Source of the DNA: JADJPG01 sp964491875
Lineage (GTDB): Bacteria > Verrucomicrobiota > Verrucomicrobiia > Limisphaerales > JADJPG01
Assembly (NCBI GenBank): GCA_964491875.1
Contig: CAZBIC010000002.1
Span: forward strand, 186,001-250,000
Direction of reading: 5' to 3'
DNA: 64,000 bases
The notes below the pieces were generated by a model. That model did not search any database. It was not told where the DNA came from and saw nothing but the letters and a program-made list of their open reading frames with translations. Each line of letters starts with the position of its first letter. The first letter of the stretch is position 1. Shown here in pieces: positions 49,291 to 58,979 of this stretch. Made by a program: the position numbers and the translations under genes.

Positions 49291-52212
49291 CTATCGAACG
49301 ACGGCGGAGATTCCGCCCACCGACGGCTTCTCGCGCTCGAGGATACGCGCGAAGTACTGAAGCTCGGCGTTGCCCGGCTCCCATTCGAGGCCGAGCTGAA
49401 TGAGTGAACGGGTCTTGGCAGGTTCGACCAGACCCCACGTCGTGCGCGTAGCCTGCACGGCGAGTCGCGCGGCGGACCAATCTGCGTCGGGCTGCCGTTC
49501 ACGAATCATTGTCTCGATGGTGGCGGCGCCTTGTGTGCGTTGAGCCGGAGGACCGGACAGCAACGTCGCCGCTGCCACAATCTTCTGCGAGACCTCGGGC
49601 ACGCGGGACATCAGCGGCGGTGGCAGCGCGGGCGTGTTCGTGGAACGGAACACGCACGGGATCGCGCGCAGTTCGACGGGCTCGGTGACGCCTGGAAGTG
49701 TTTCATAGCTCAAGCGCCACACCACGTGCTTCTGCAGATCCTCATTGATCGTCCAGAAAGTACCAAAGGTCTGCGCGAGCTGCTCCGTCGTGAGCGAGCC
49801 GAGCGCGGCAAGGCGCTCAGGCGACGCGAACTCGCGCTGATGCGTCCGCTCGTCGAAGCGGGCGATCATACGGGCGGAGATGCCAAGGTAGCGCGCACGC
49901 GGGGCCTGGTATTCCAGAACAGGAAACAGATCACTCTGAGTCGGTCCATCGCCGGCAATCGCAAACGCGGTCCGTTGCGAGGCGAACTGGCGGGCAGCCA
50001 GCTGGGCCACGGAGTTGATGCCGATGGAGGCGAGATCTTCCCTCGCTGCGGGACGTTCAAAAACCCGGTTCCATTCCTTGAACGAAGAAGGCCACGGAGT
50101 GCGCGACCCGAGCATCACGATGTCACCGGTGCCGGTGTCCCAAATCTCAAGATGCGGGAAGGTATTTCCAAACGTGCGCAACACCAGCCCCACGATGCCA
50201 TCGTGCATCTCGTAGAGCTGGAACCATTGCACCATCACGCCGCCGTCCTTCAACCGGCTGGCGGCCAGTTCGTAATACTCTTTGCTGAACACGCTGCCGA
50301 CTCCGGCCATCCACGGATTGGAGGGCTGGGTGACAATGACATCATACTTCTGCGGGCTGAGCTTGAGGACGGTCCGCGCGTCCTCGACTTCGATGGTGGT
50401 GCGTTTGTCGGTCAGCACGCCGCGATTCCACGGCTCGAAGAACTTCGCCGCCCGAACGACGGGCTCGCAATTCTCGGCGATCACCAATCGCTCCAACGGA
50501 TGCGTCAGCGCGGCGCCGCCGGTGATGCCGCTGCCCAGTCCGAGGACGAAAACATCCTTCGCATCCGGCCGGGCGATGAAGGGGAGATGCCCGATCAACT
50601 TCTGCGTGCTGAGGTCGCCAAAGGACGACGCGTCAGCCTTGCCGTTGATGCGCAGACCGTATTCATCGAAGTCACCCCAACTGCTCTTGCCCTTCTCGAC
50701 GGAAACGGTCGCATCGGCCGCATCTTCATAGAACAGAATCTGAATCTTCTTCTTTCGCTCCTCCATGATGGAGAAGTCCGGCTCGCGCTCGTGCTTCCGG
50801 AACGCGCCGGAGCTCATCACATGGCGCCAGCCATCGCCTTCGAAGGCGAACAGGAGCGCGATCAGAACCGCCACGCCGCCCGCGGCACCGAGACCTTTCG
50901 TCAACTTTTCACGCCACGCGGTGATCGCAGCGACCACACACAACACACCCGCGAGCACACCGAAAGCGCTCCGCAGTCCCACGGTGGGCATCAGCACGAA
51001 ACCCGTCACCGATACGCCGACCACCGCGCCAAGCGTGTTCCAGGTGAGGAGCTGGCCGACCTTCACGCCGAGGGCCGCCGCCTGACCGGACAAGGCGCGA
51101 ATCAACAGCGGCAGAACCGCACCAAGCATCGCCGCCGGCACACCGAGGACAAACATCGAGATCACCGCGGTCAACGCCTGGTGGTAGGTGTAGCCGACGG
51201 AGCTCTGGCTGATGCCGGACTTGGTGTAGCGATAGATCTCAATCCACCATTCGATCTTGAAGACGAGGAGTCCGACCCAGGTAGCCGCGCCGAGCAGCAG
51301 GCATACGACCAGCGGCTCGCTGCGCCATTGCTTCCAGCGCGGTGAGGCGATCATGCCGGCACCGAGACCGATGCCGAGGATGAACGCCATCAGCACGATG
51401 GCAAACGCTTGCAGGCTCGACCCGAACAGCAACGCGAGGGAACGGGCAGCGAGCACTTCGAGACCCATCGAGACGCCACCGGTGATGGCAACAAGCAGTC
51501 CGGCCCAGCGGAGGGAGGCAGCAGAGATTTGAGGGTCGGCATCGTTCTTTGCTGAAGCGTTCGTGGCCGTGGGTGAAACTTCGGGCTCCAGTCCGCCGAG
51601 TCCCATCGCGATTCCGCCGACGAGAAGATTCACGAGCGCCGCTGCCTGAAGGGAGGCGACGAGACCAAGACTTTGCACCAGATAGAATCCTGCCACGGCA
51701 GAGCCGAAGACCGCTCCGAGGCTGTTCACCGAATAGAACCGCGCGGAACGGCGACCGGCTTCGATGGAACTCTTCTGCAGCCATGCCGCGATCAGCGGCA
51801 GTGTGCCGCCCATGAGGACGGTGGGGACAATCAATAGCGCCACGGCCAGCGCTCCCTTGAGCACGAGCAACAGCCAGCGTTGCTCCAGCAGGTTCGATCC
51901 GACGCTGACGAAGATGGAATCGGCAAAGCCATAGAATGCGCTGAAGAAGAACGCGTAGAGGCCAATGATGACCTCCATGATGCCGTAGGCTTTCAGCGGG
52001 CGCCGCACGCGATCGGACTTGCCGCCGAACAAGCGGTTGCCCAAGGCGAGACCTCCCATGAAAACCGCAAGCACCACTGTTTGTGCGTAGATGGTGCTGC
52101 CAAACATCTGCGAAAGGTATTTCGACCAGATGACTTCGTAGACCAGCGCGGTGGCTCCCGAACAGAAGAAGAGCGTGAGAATCAGCCAGCCGGAATTGCG
52201 TTTTTCGTGCAT
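49291..52212 (-). CDS. Membrane-fused spermidine synthase-like protein
   Basis: A 973-residue protein. The N-terminal half has about a dozen membrane helices of the fused-transporter type (FFCSGATALVYEVIWSKYL, TVLMGGTLPLI, FYSVNSLGAVFGSAVAGFYL). Residues about 480-740 are a spermidine/spermine synthase-like Rossmann domain (VFVLGLGSGITGGAAL, DARTVLKLSPQKYDVIVTQPSNPWMAGVGSVFS, YYELAASRLKDGGVMVQWFQLY). The final part is a helical repeat region. Such fusions are common in PVC bacteria; polyamine synthesis is not proven. Confidence 0.85.
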   Translation of the reverse strand: MHEKRNSGWLILTLFFCSGATALVYEVIWSKYLSQMFGSTIYAQTVVLAVFMGGLALGNRLFGGKSDRVRRPLKAYGIMEVIIGLYAFFFSAFYGFADSIFVSVGSNLLEQRWLLLVLKGALAVALLIVPTVLMGGTLPLIAAWLQKSSIEAGRRSARFYSVNSLGAVFGSAVAGFYLVQSLGLVASLQAAALVNLLVGGIAMGLGGLEPEVSPTATNASAKNDADPQISAASLRWAGLLVAITGGVSMGLEVLAARSLALLFGSSLQAFAIVLMAFILGIGLGAGMIASPRWKQWRSEPLVVCLLLGAATWVGLLVFKIEWWIEIYRYTKSGISQSSVGYTYHQALTAVISMFVLGVPAAMLGAVLPLLIRALSGQAAALGVKVGQLLTWNTLGAVVGVSVTGFVLMPTVGLRSAFGVLAGVLCVVAAITAWREKLTKGLGAAGGVAVLIALLFAFEGDGWRHVMSSGAFRKHEREPDFSIMEERKKKIQILFYEDAADATVSVEKGKSSWGDFDEYGLRINGKADASSFGDLSTQKLIGHLPFIARPDAKDVFVLGLGSGITGGAALTHPLERLVIAENCEPVVRAAKFFEPWNRGVLTDKRTTIEVEDARTVLKLSPQKYDVIVTQPSNPWMAGVGSVFSKEYYELAASRLKDGGVMVQWFQLYEMHDGIVGLVLRTFGNTFPHLEIWDTGTGDIVMLGSRTPWPSSFKEWNRVFERPAAREDLASIGINSVAQLAARQFASQRTAFAIAGDGPTQSDLFPVLEYQAPRARYLGISARMIARFDERTHQREFASPERLAALGSLTTEQLAQTFGTFWTINEDLQKHVVWRLSYETLPGVTEPVELRAIPCVFRSTNTPALPPPLMSRVPEVSQKIVAAATLLSGPPAQRTQGAATIETMIRERQPDADWSAARLAVQATRTTWGLVEPAKTRSLIQLGLEWEPGNAELQYFARILEREKPSVGGISAVVR

Positions 52213-52339
52213 AGACCGGCTGACCTGAGCACCATCGATGCCGAGGGTAGTTCGGCGGGGAATGCGTCAAAAACGGCAAGAACTGCACGGCGAACCGGAA
52301 AAGAATTCCCGTCCGCCGAGGAGAAGATCAAACAACGAT

Positions 52340-53242
52340 TCAGACCGGCTGGAGCTTCGGAGACTCCAGCTTGATGCGATCGATCATGGTCGCGAGACGG
52401 CGACCGTATTCCACGAAGTTCGCGCGCATCGCGTCGTCATTCGACTTTGATCCGGCGTCGTGGAAGACGACGACCATGTGCGGCTCGATGGAAATGCCGG
52501 CGTCGAACCCGCGCTCGATGGCATCCTTCAAAATATCGCGAACCCGCCCCTGCCCTTCGCCGGGCCAGTTGTAGTCAGCGTCCCTCTTCGCCGGATTCCA
52601 TGTCGCGTCTTTCACATGGATGTGTGCGACGTGATCGCGGACATTGATCCAAAATTCCCACGGATCCTGCTGGGGCCATGGCTTGGACTTCTTACGGTCG
52701 GCGTTGAAGACGGGATTGGCGGTGTCAAACACCCACTTCAATCCGGGCGCCGCCTCGAGCAGTTGAAGGGCGTGTTGCCAGCTCATGCCGCCGTAATTCA
52801 TGCAGTTCTCGTGCACTGGGGTGATGCCGGCATCGAGGAAGCGCTTCGTCACTTCCCGGACGCGTTCGAAAACGACCGCGGGAATCTCCTCCGCGGTATC
52901 GCTCGGCTTGAAGCTCATGATGCGAACGAACTTCGTCCCGAGCCGTTGCATGCGCGGGATGCAGCGGTTGACCTCTGCAATGGTCACATCGAACGGGGTT
53001 TCCACCGTCTTCGCCCAGTTCATGATCGTGGAGCCGAAGCAGTAGACGCCGATGTTCGCTTCGCTCAGGTGCGCGACCGCCTGGTCGAATGCCTGATCCG
53101 GAAGGTCGTGGAAGTTTGCCTTGGGAAACCCAGGCAGCTCGACGCCGCGCATTTCGAGATGCGTCCAGCCCAGCTCGCGCGCCGCGCGAATCTGCGCGTC
53201 GATCCCGTTGCCAGCCTCGTCGCCAATGCCCGTGAGAATCAT
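52340..53242 (-). CDS. Sugar phosphate isomerase/epimerase (AP endonuclease 2 fold)
   Basis: A 300-residue TIM-barrel protein without a signal peptide. TGIGDEAG, LEMRGVELPGF, VHENCMNYGG, VFDTANPVF, HIHVKDATW and SIEPHMVV give the divalent-metal ligands (E, D, H, E) of the xylose-isomerase-like superfamily. It should isomerise or epimerise a sugar in the cytoplasm and may finish pathways begun by the exported dehydrogenases. Confidence 0.88.
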   Translation of the reverse strand: MILTGIGDEAGNGIDAQIRAARELGWTHLEMRGVELPGFPKANFHDLPDQAFDQAVAHLSEANIGVYCFGSTIMNWAKTVETPFDVTIAEVNRCIPRMQRLGTKFVRIMSFKPSDTAEEIPAVVFERVREVTKRFLDAGITPVHENCMNYGGMSWQHALQLLEAAPGLKWVFDTANPVFNADRKKSKPWPQQDPWEFWINVRDHVAHIHVKDATWNPAKRDADYNWPGEGQGRVRDILKDAIERGFDAGISIEPHMVVVFHDAGSKSNDDAMRANFVEYGRRLATMIDRIKLESPKLQPV

Positions 53243-53318
53243 GTCAGCAATCTTTCAAAATCTCCCCCTGGACGCCACTTAAAAGGTCACACCACAGTTG
53301 TTCTCGGCGGCAAAAGTA

Positions 53319-53349
53319 GAATCCCGGCGCCTCATCGACGCCGGGATTC
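53319..53349 (-). terminator. Intrinsic terminator after the LamG gene
   Basis: A perfect 11-bp stem (GAATCCCGGCG and CGCCGGGATTC) with a 9-nt loop lies 28 bp downstream of the stop codon of the 1586-residue LamG gene. On the minus strand it is followed by TACTTTTG. Confidence 0.7.
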
Positions 53350-53377
53350 CGAGTCGTTCCCCAACTCACCTCTGCGC

Positions 53378-56300
53378 TCAAGGCGCAAAAAATCGGTCGC
53401 AGCAGAAGTTCAGCAACAATGCCTTGCTCGACGACGAGAACAACACAACCCGCGAGATACCCACCCCCTCGAGCGTCAGTTGCTGAGGCGATGGACTGCC
53501 CGCCAGCGGACCGGCGTTCGCCACTTCCACCCCGGCAGCGTTGAAGGCTTTCGCGGTGATGACACCTTCGAAATCCCACACGCTGAGACGGACGCGGTCG
53601 CAGCCGTCGATGGGCGGCAGGAGATCGATCTGCGTTTCGCCAAACAGGTTCAGCCAGTTGCCCGAGAGGCCGGCCCCCGAACCAAACGCCACCGTGTCAC
53701 CGGGCGAGCTGATGACGAACGGTCCGCGTCCGGTCAGCGGGCTCGCGAAGGTTCCTGACGTTGCGTTCGAAACGCTCTGGCAGCTCGAAGTCGGTTGCGG
53801 CGTAGATGGAACCTGCGTGCGTTCACCACACACCTTCACGATCACGCACAACGCGTTTGGCGATATCACCCGCACGTAGCTGATGCGAGTCGCCACACCC
53901 CGGAGCGTGACAGTCTGCACGGCCGTGCCGGTGCCGACCAACTCCCGCCGCGCGATGACGGTTCCCAGCGGCCCGACTGCTTCCAACACCACGAGTCCAG
54001 AAGTCTGGCGCAGGTCGACGTGGAGCGTATCGCAATCGTGCAGCGGATGGATTCGGACCGTGTGCAACACATCGAGTCCGGTCGATCCGCTGCGGGTCAC
54101 AATGCTGTTCTGCGGCTGCATCGCGCCAGCTGCATTGAACGCCTCGAACTTGAAGCCGCCGATCTCCCACGGATTGGGTTTGGCGCCGGGAGGTTGGCTC
54201 GCGAGCGTGAAGCAGTCTTCGCTGGTAGACACCACGCGGAAGAACTCGTGTTTCTCGGACATCGGGACCTTGGTCGCGAGGTCTGAACCATCGGCCTTGA
54301 TGTCCGCGTTGACGGCCGACCACTTCTCCTCGTTGAGGTCCTTCTTGCTTTCGAGCGAGTCGTTGGCGGAGAGCGGACGCCAGCGCAAGGCCAGCACGCC
54401 AGCATCCTTGCTCGCGCGCAACGCACCGCGAGCCGGCAGAGTTTCAGTGGCATCAGGAACGCCATCGTTGTTGGAATCCAGCTCGCGGACAAATCCGCGC
54501 TCGGGACCAAAGACCGGCTTGAGCGTGAGAGTGGCGTTGCCGGGATGAGTGATTGAATCGGACGCGAACTCGACAAGGCCCGCACCCGGCTCCACTTCAT
54601 AGCCGGCCAGGTTGATTCGGTAGGTGAAGGGCTGCGGTGAGTTGTTGCGAATCTTCAACGCACTGAAACCGTCGCGTTCGAAATGCACGTCTGGAGTGAT
54701 CGCTCCGGCGCCGGCGTCCAGCTGCCAGACGAGCGAACGACGAGTGGTGTCGCGACTGCCGACGCTGGCACTGAATCCCTGAACCGCGGCCGCCGAACGC
54801 ACGCCCATGCCTTGCAGCGCCTGGTTCAGGCCGATCAAGATTCCATAAACCGAACCTCCACTGCCACCGGCGGAATTGAAGCCGACAGCAATATCGCCTT
54901 CGCCCATCGCGTAGTGGAGAACAACGTTGCCGCCGTCCGCCACGAAGTCTGACGAGGTCGGCGGATTCGTGGCCGGCAGGAAAAACATGGTGGTGTCGAA
55001 CCGATCCGGGACGCCACGAAGTGCGCCGGGCTGAACGAACGGCAGGGCGCCTTCGTAGCTGTTGACCAGCGTGGTCCCGCTCCAACCCGCTTCGCCTCCC
55101 GCCGCGTCCTTGAGCGTGGTGGCCGCCGTGCCTGTGTGCAGCACGCGCAGGAGATTCGCGAGATTGGCCGCGATGTCGATCGGCCCCAGGGCGTGACGTG
55201 GATTCCGGAAGACGCTCACCGGCATGTAGTAGAGGCCGGCTCCTTCCCCGATGACCGGGCCGTCATCCCCGTTGAAGAAGAAATAGCGGAAGGTGTTCTG
55301 AGTGCGATCGACCTCGATGTATCGCTCGGTCTCCGGCCAGTTGTTATCGTAGATCTTGATCAACGTGAACCCCGCGCGTGGGGTCGGTGTCAGGAGATCA
55401 TCCAACAAACCCTGTTCCTCGATCACACCATACGGCGTCACGGTGTGAAGCGCCTGGAACTCGCGACCGCCGAGGACGATCAGGTTCTCCCGCGCATCTG
55501 TGCGAATGCGCGACAAGACCAGATTCGGGTCGCCCACGGAAATGCCGCGGCGCGGACCGCTCAAGATGGGGCGTTTCAATTGCGGCAACCATGTGTTCAA
55601 AAACTCGGCGGAGGTTTGCGCGCCTTGCAACGAGATGATGCGGCCCCAGACGTCAATCGGACGGAAGGGCTGGAAGAGATCCCAGCCAGTCCAAGCCGCG
55701 GGCCTCGGAACGCACAGTCTCGACGGGAAATCGGGATTACACGGGGGCAACCCAACATAGCCATTGGGATAAAGCACGCCGTGAACGCCCTCTCCGTTGT
55801 CCGCCCGATCGAATGCGGCGAACGGAATGGTTCGATTGGCCATCAAGCGCGAGGTGGCGGCAAAACCCGAGCACGATCCTTTCGCCAGATCCATCCACGC
55901 CATGTATACGGGAAAGAAGAATCCGTAGTAATAGGGATCGGGAATCCCAGGAATGGCGATGTCGGTGAACGGCAAGTCCACATAGATGTTGTCGCCGAAG
56001 TTCGCCTCGAACTCCTCCAAGCTCGGCCCGTCGTCCTCGTTCTCAAACTCAAATCCATACAGCCTCGCGTAGATCGGTGGCGTCACCGTTACCGTCGAGC
56101 CGTAGGTCCAACGACTGCCGCCCGTGCTCAGATAGAGAGGGTTCTCCACCACGATTTGGTAATTGCGCGTCTGCGTGGCAGTCCCCGGCAACTCCGGCAC
56201 GGCGACGGTGGCAGACGTCCGGTCAAATGTCGTCGAGACAACATCCGCTTCGATCCAGTCACTCGTGCAAAGACTCGGCGGATCCAACACACAACCCGAG

Positions 56301-58138
56301 CCTTTGAAGTAAACCCTGATGCCGCTGTGCAGGTTCGCACCGGTGAGCGTTAGGTTGCTGACTGGCGTAGTCTTCCGCGGCGTGGTCCGCACCAGAACCG
56401 TTGCTGGAACACTCAATGGAGCCACCGAGGTCAATGCGAGCGGGCCCGGGGGTGATTGCACGCGGAAGCGAACATTGCGATAGGTGCAACCTCCAAAGGG
56501 GCACGGCGCGTAGGTGAGTGTGGAATTTGCCGTCACGCTGCTGGCCTCTCTGCCAGAAAGACTGCCGTAATACTCAGGCGGCAGGATCGTGTAACCGGAG
56601 CGCGATTCGAGGATGAGATGAATCGGCTGCTCGCGCGGCACTTCGCCGGAGATCGTGAACGTTCCATCCGCAGCGACCGGGAGCGTCCGGATAATCACAC
56701 CACCGAGTGCCGAGGCGCCCGAACGCAGCGTCACCGTCCAACCATTCTGATTCCCACCCGTCGTGACATTGTTCACCTCGCCCGTGACGGACACGTTGAT
56801 GAGACCAACATTCGCGACGCCACCCCATTCCGCCGTGGCATACGTGCCCGGCTGATTCGTCACGCCGCCACGGGGGGCAACGAGTTGTTCCGAACCATTG
56901 AAGCCGTAGTAGCGGACCAACAACCCGACGGAGTTGCTGAAGTAGTTCAGGTGGCGTCCGTGAATGCGGAACTCGTAGTCCTGATGAAATTCGTAAGGCG
57001 AGGTGGTCGCCGCTTGCCAGTTCTGCGTGCTCTGGCCCCAGCTCAACCAAGACGGCGTCGGGAAGAACGGCGGGTTTACTCCGAAGATTGTCCCGCCCTG
57101 AAACGAATCCTGGGTCAGACGACCTTCCCAATCCCCGATCGCCGTGTTTGTTCCATCGGTCAGGTTCACGTTTCCAGCGACCTGCATGGTTGGCGGCGGG
57201 AGAAATCCCGATTGCTGAATGTCCGGCACCGCCACGTAGAGGTGAAAGTTCGTGGAGTTGGTGGACACCATCAGGTAGCCGCGTTGATCCGGAGTCGTGC
57301 CGTTGAGTGTCGATCGCAGGACAATTGTTTCAGCTCCACGATACTCGTTGAGCATGTCCACGACGCCGTCTGCTCGCAGCGCCCCGGAGCTGAACGGGAT
57401 TCGCAGGTCGGTGGGAAGAATTCCGAAGCCACTGCTCCGGAGGCTGACGGCAATTCCTTCGGTTGAACCGTTTCCTGATTGGAGTTCGTTCACCCTGCCA
57501 CCTGTCCCGAAGGTCGCCAGCAGGCCCGTGCCCGTGCGCACTTCCTCATACATGCTCGTCGAAATTTGGCTCTGCGAACGCACCACCGTCCAAAGTCGGA
57601 CCTCGTCGAGATAGCCATTGAAGGCAAAGCCACCCGCGAGGGCGTCGCCGAGATTCAGAATGTCGCGCTGACCACCGAGGCTCAGCCTGTTCGTGCTGTT
57701 GTTGCCCGCGTTCGCCAGGCCCTTGGTCCCCGCCGCCACGCCGTTAATATAGAACCGCGCCGTCGTGCCGTCATACGTCGTGGCGACATGAGTCCAGCGC
57801 CCCGCCACCACCGAGCCATCCGAGTCGGCAAACGTTCCGCCGCTTCGGTAAAACCGCAGCTTGTTGCCCGCGAGACCAAAGTAGAGGTTCGTCGAATAAT
57901 GCCGGGCCACCAACGCCTGATTACCAATCAGGTCGCGGCAATAAATCCAGGCCTCGACGGTCAACAGCGTCGTGTTGGTGTTCATCCACGGCTGCGCGGC
58001 GTAGTAGACGACGTTGGAATGCGCGCCGTTATACTCCGTGCTGCGCACCACCGGCGGAGTCTGCGTGTGCCCGCTCATGGCCCACCCGCAACAGGCGAGT
58101 GCAATCAGGACGATTCGTTGGAATATGGATGTTTTCAT
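53378..58138 (-). CDS. Large secreted LamG/IPT-type cell-surface protein
   Basis: About 1586 residues. A signal peptide (1-25) is followed by a LamG/concanavalin domain (about 30-215: VEAWIYCRDL, RWTHVATTYDG, YINGV, GYLDEVRLW), a carboxypeptidase-regulatory-like beta domain (about 445-525), an IPT/TIG-like domain (about 570-670: NLTLTGANLHSGIRVYF), and near the end two similar beta repeats with DCDTLHVDLRQ and GCDRVRLSVWDFEG. No catalytic motif is obvious. It is likely secreted or surface-displayed. A 17-bp palindrome 61 bp upstream is shared with the two-component regulator gene. The start at 58138 begins the signal peptide. Confidence 0.8.
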   Translation of the reverse strand: MKTSIFQRIVLIALACCGWAMSGHTQTPPVVRSTEYNGAHSNVVYYAAQPWMNTNTTLLTVEAWIYCRDLIGNQALVARHYSTNLYFGLAGNKLRFYRSGGTFADSDGSVVAGRWTHVATTYDGTTARFYINGVAAGTKGLANAGNNSTNRLSLGGQRDILNLGDALAGGFAFNGYLDEVRLWTVVRSQSQISTSMYEEVRTGTGLLATFGTGGRVNELQSGNGSTEGIAVSLRSSGFGILPTDLRIPFSSGALRADGVVDMLNEYRGAETIVLRSTLNGTTPDQRGYLMVSTNSTNFHLYVAVPDIQQSGFLPPPTMQVAGNVNLTDGTNTAIGDWEGRLTQDSFQGGTIFGVNPPFFPTPSWLSWGQSTQNWQAATTSPYEFHQDYEFRIHGRHLNYFSNSVGLLVRYYGFNGSEQLVAPRGGVTNQPGTYATAEWGGVANVGLINVSVTGEVNNVTTGGNQNGWTVTLRSGASALGGVIIRTLPVAADGTFTISGEVPREQPIHLILESRSGYTILPPEYYGSLSGREASSVTANSTLTYAPCPFGGCTYRNVRFRVQSPPGPLALTSVAPLSVPATVLVRTTPRKTTPVSNLTLTGANLHSGIRVYFKGSGCVLDPPSLCTSDWIEADVVSTTFDRTSATVAVPELPGTATQTRNYQIVVENPLYLSTGGSRWTYGSTVTVTPPIYARLYGFEFENEDDGPSLEEFEANFGDNIYVDLPFTDIAIPGIPDPYYYGFFFPVYMAWMDLAKGSCSGFAATSRLMANRTIPFAAFDRADNGEGVHGVLYPNGYVGLPPCNPDFPSRLCVPRPAAWTGWDLFQPFRPIDVWGRIISLQGAQTSAEFLNTWLPQLKRPILSGPRRGISVGDPNLVLSRIRTDARENLIVLGGREFQALHTVTPYGVIEEQGLLDDLLTPTPRAGFTLIKIYDNNWPETERYIEVDRTQNTFRYFFFNGDDGPVIGEGAGLYYMPVSVFRNPRHALGPIDIAANLANLLRVLHTGTAATTLKDAAGGEAGWSGTTLVNSYEGALPFVQPGALRGVPDRFDTTMFFLPATNPPTSSDFVADGGNVVLHYAMGEGDIAVGFNSAGGSGGSVYGILIGLNQALQGMGVRSAAAVQGFSASVGSRDTTRRSLVWQLDAGAGAITPDVHFERDGFSALKIRNNSPQPFTYRINLAGYEVEPGAGLVEFASDSITHPGNATLTLKPVFGPERGFVRELDSNNDGVPDATETLPARGALRASKDAGVLALRWRPLSANDSLESKKDLNEEKWSAVNADIKADGSDLATKVPMSEKHEFFRVVSTSEDCFTLASQPPGAKPNPWEIGGFKFEAFNAAGAMQPQNSIVTRSGSTGLDVLHTVRIHPLHDCDTLHVDLRQTSGLVVLEAVGPLGTVIARRELVGTGTAVQTVTLRGVATRISYVRVISPNALCVIVKVCGERTQVPSTPQPTSSCQSVSNATSGTFASPLTGRGPFVISSPGDTVAFGSGAGLSGNWLNLFGETQIDLLPPIDGCDRVRLSVWDFEGVITAKAFNAAGVEVANAGPLAGSPSPQQLTLEGVGISRVVLFSSSSKALLLNFCCDRFFAP

Positions 58139-58199
58139 GGATCGAGTCCGACTTCTGTGTGAGCGGTCGAAGATTGGCGCGACTTGAGCCATCGCGCGA

Positions 58200-58216
58200 T
58201 GGGCATATTGCGCCCA
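58200..58216 (-). promoter_or_regulatory. Palindromic operator candidate upstream of the LamG gene
   Basis: TGGGC-ATATTGC-GCCCA is a palindrome with perfect 5-bp arms, 61 bp before the LamG start. It is identical in 16 of 17 positions to a site upstream of the response regulator gene. Adjoining it is a perfect 10-bp palindrome, ATCGCGCGAT (58191-58200). Confidence 0.65.
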
Positions 58217-58243
58217 GCGGGAAATCCACGGGAAACACCCCGA

Positions 58244-58888
58244 TCAGTCAGCCAGTTCGCCTTCGATGACGATGGAGGGAAGCTGTCCGCGGTTCACCAA
58301 GTCCTGAAGATCGCGCCGAATGGTCCGCCGGTCGACCCGGCAATCCTCCGCCAGCTGGGAGATGTTCGGCTTCTGGGAAGTGCCGCGCAAGCGCTTCAAC
58401 AGCTCATGCTGCCGGGCGAGCCGTTCGGTAAAGAGCCGCTCGCGTTCGCTCGTTGCGATTTGTTCCGCGCGCTCCAGTGAGCGCATCGCCCGGACCATCT
58501 CGCCGAAGCCACATTCGTCGAGCGCGGTCTTCACCGTGTCCCGCAGCTTCTGCAGCTGGACCGGCTTCTTGAGAACGTACGATGCGCGGTCCGGTCCTTG
58601 TAAGGCCTCCAGCTGCTCTTCCAGTTCGAGCGTTCCAGAGATGATGATGATCGGCACGTGCGCCGCCAGTTGCTTGATGCGCGGCAACAGCTTGGCTCCG
58701 AGCTCACCGCCTTCCAAAACGTGATCCAACAGGATGACATCCGGAACCTCCGCCTCCAACACCAGCAACGCAGCAGTCACTGAGCTGACACACGTCAGGC
58801 GGTAACCAGTGAGCGCCTGGCTATACAACTTCAGCTGCTGCGGATCATCTTCCACCACGAGGATGGAAGCTGTGTACGACGGATTCAT
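58244..58888 (-). CDS. Response regulator with C-terminal HTH
   Basis: A 214-residue protein. The receiver domain (about 8-125) has the acidic pocket E13/D14/D15, phosphoacceptor D55 (VILLDHVL), the ISGT switch residue and K108 (LKKP). A helical linker (about 125-165) leads to a winged or simple helix-turn-helix of the DeoR-like type (about 172-205: ISQLAEDCRVDRRTIRRDLQDLV). It probably binds the 17-bp palindrome found upstream of its own gene and the LamG gene. The sensor kinase gene is immediately upstream. Confidence 0.88.
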   Translation of the reverse strand: MNPSYTASILVVEDDPQQLKLYSQALTGYRLTCVSSVTAALLVLEAEVPDVILLDHVLEGGELGAKLLPRIKQLAAHVPIIIISGTLELEEQLEALQGPDRASYVLKKPVQLQKLRDTVKTALDECGFGEMVRAMRSLERAEQIATSERERLFTERLARQHELLKRLRGTSQKPNISQLAEDCRVDRRTIRRDLQDLVNRGQLPSIVIEGELAD

Positions 58889-58929
58889 GAACGTTCCGTG
58901 ACCTTAGAAACCGGCGGCAAAAATTGCAG

Positions 58930-58946
58930 TGGGCATGTTGCGCCCA
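58930..58946 (-). promoter_or_regulatory. Palindromic operator candidate upstream of the response regulator
   Basis: TGGGC-ATGTTGC-GCCCA lies 41 bp before the response regulator ATG, between it and the kinase gene, and differs at one base from the site at 58200. Confidence 0.65.
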
Positions 58947-58979
58947 GGCTTGATTCATCGACGCGAGAACCGCCGAAAG

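Noticed and set aside
52460..53758. 432-codon plus-strand open frame
   Set aside because: It runs antisense to the isomerase gene and into the antisense of the LamG gene, across a terminator hairpin, with no recognisable protein motif.
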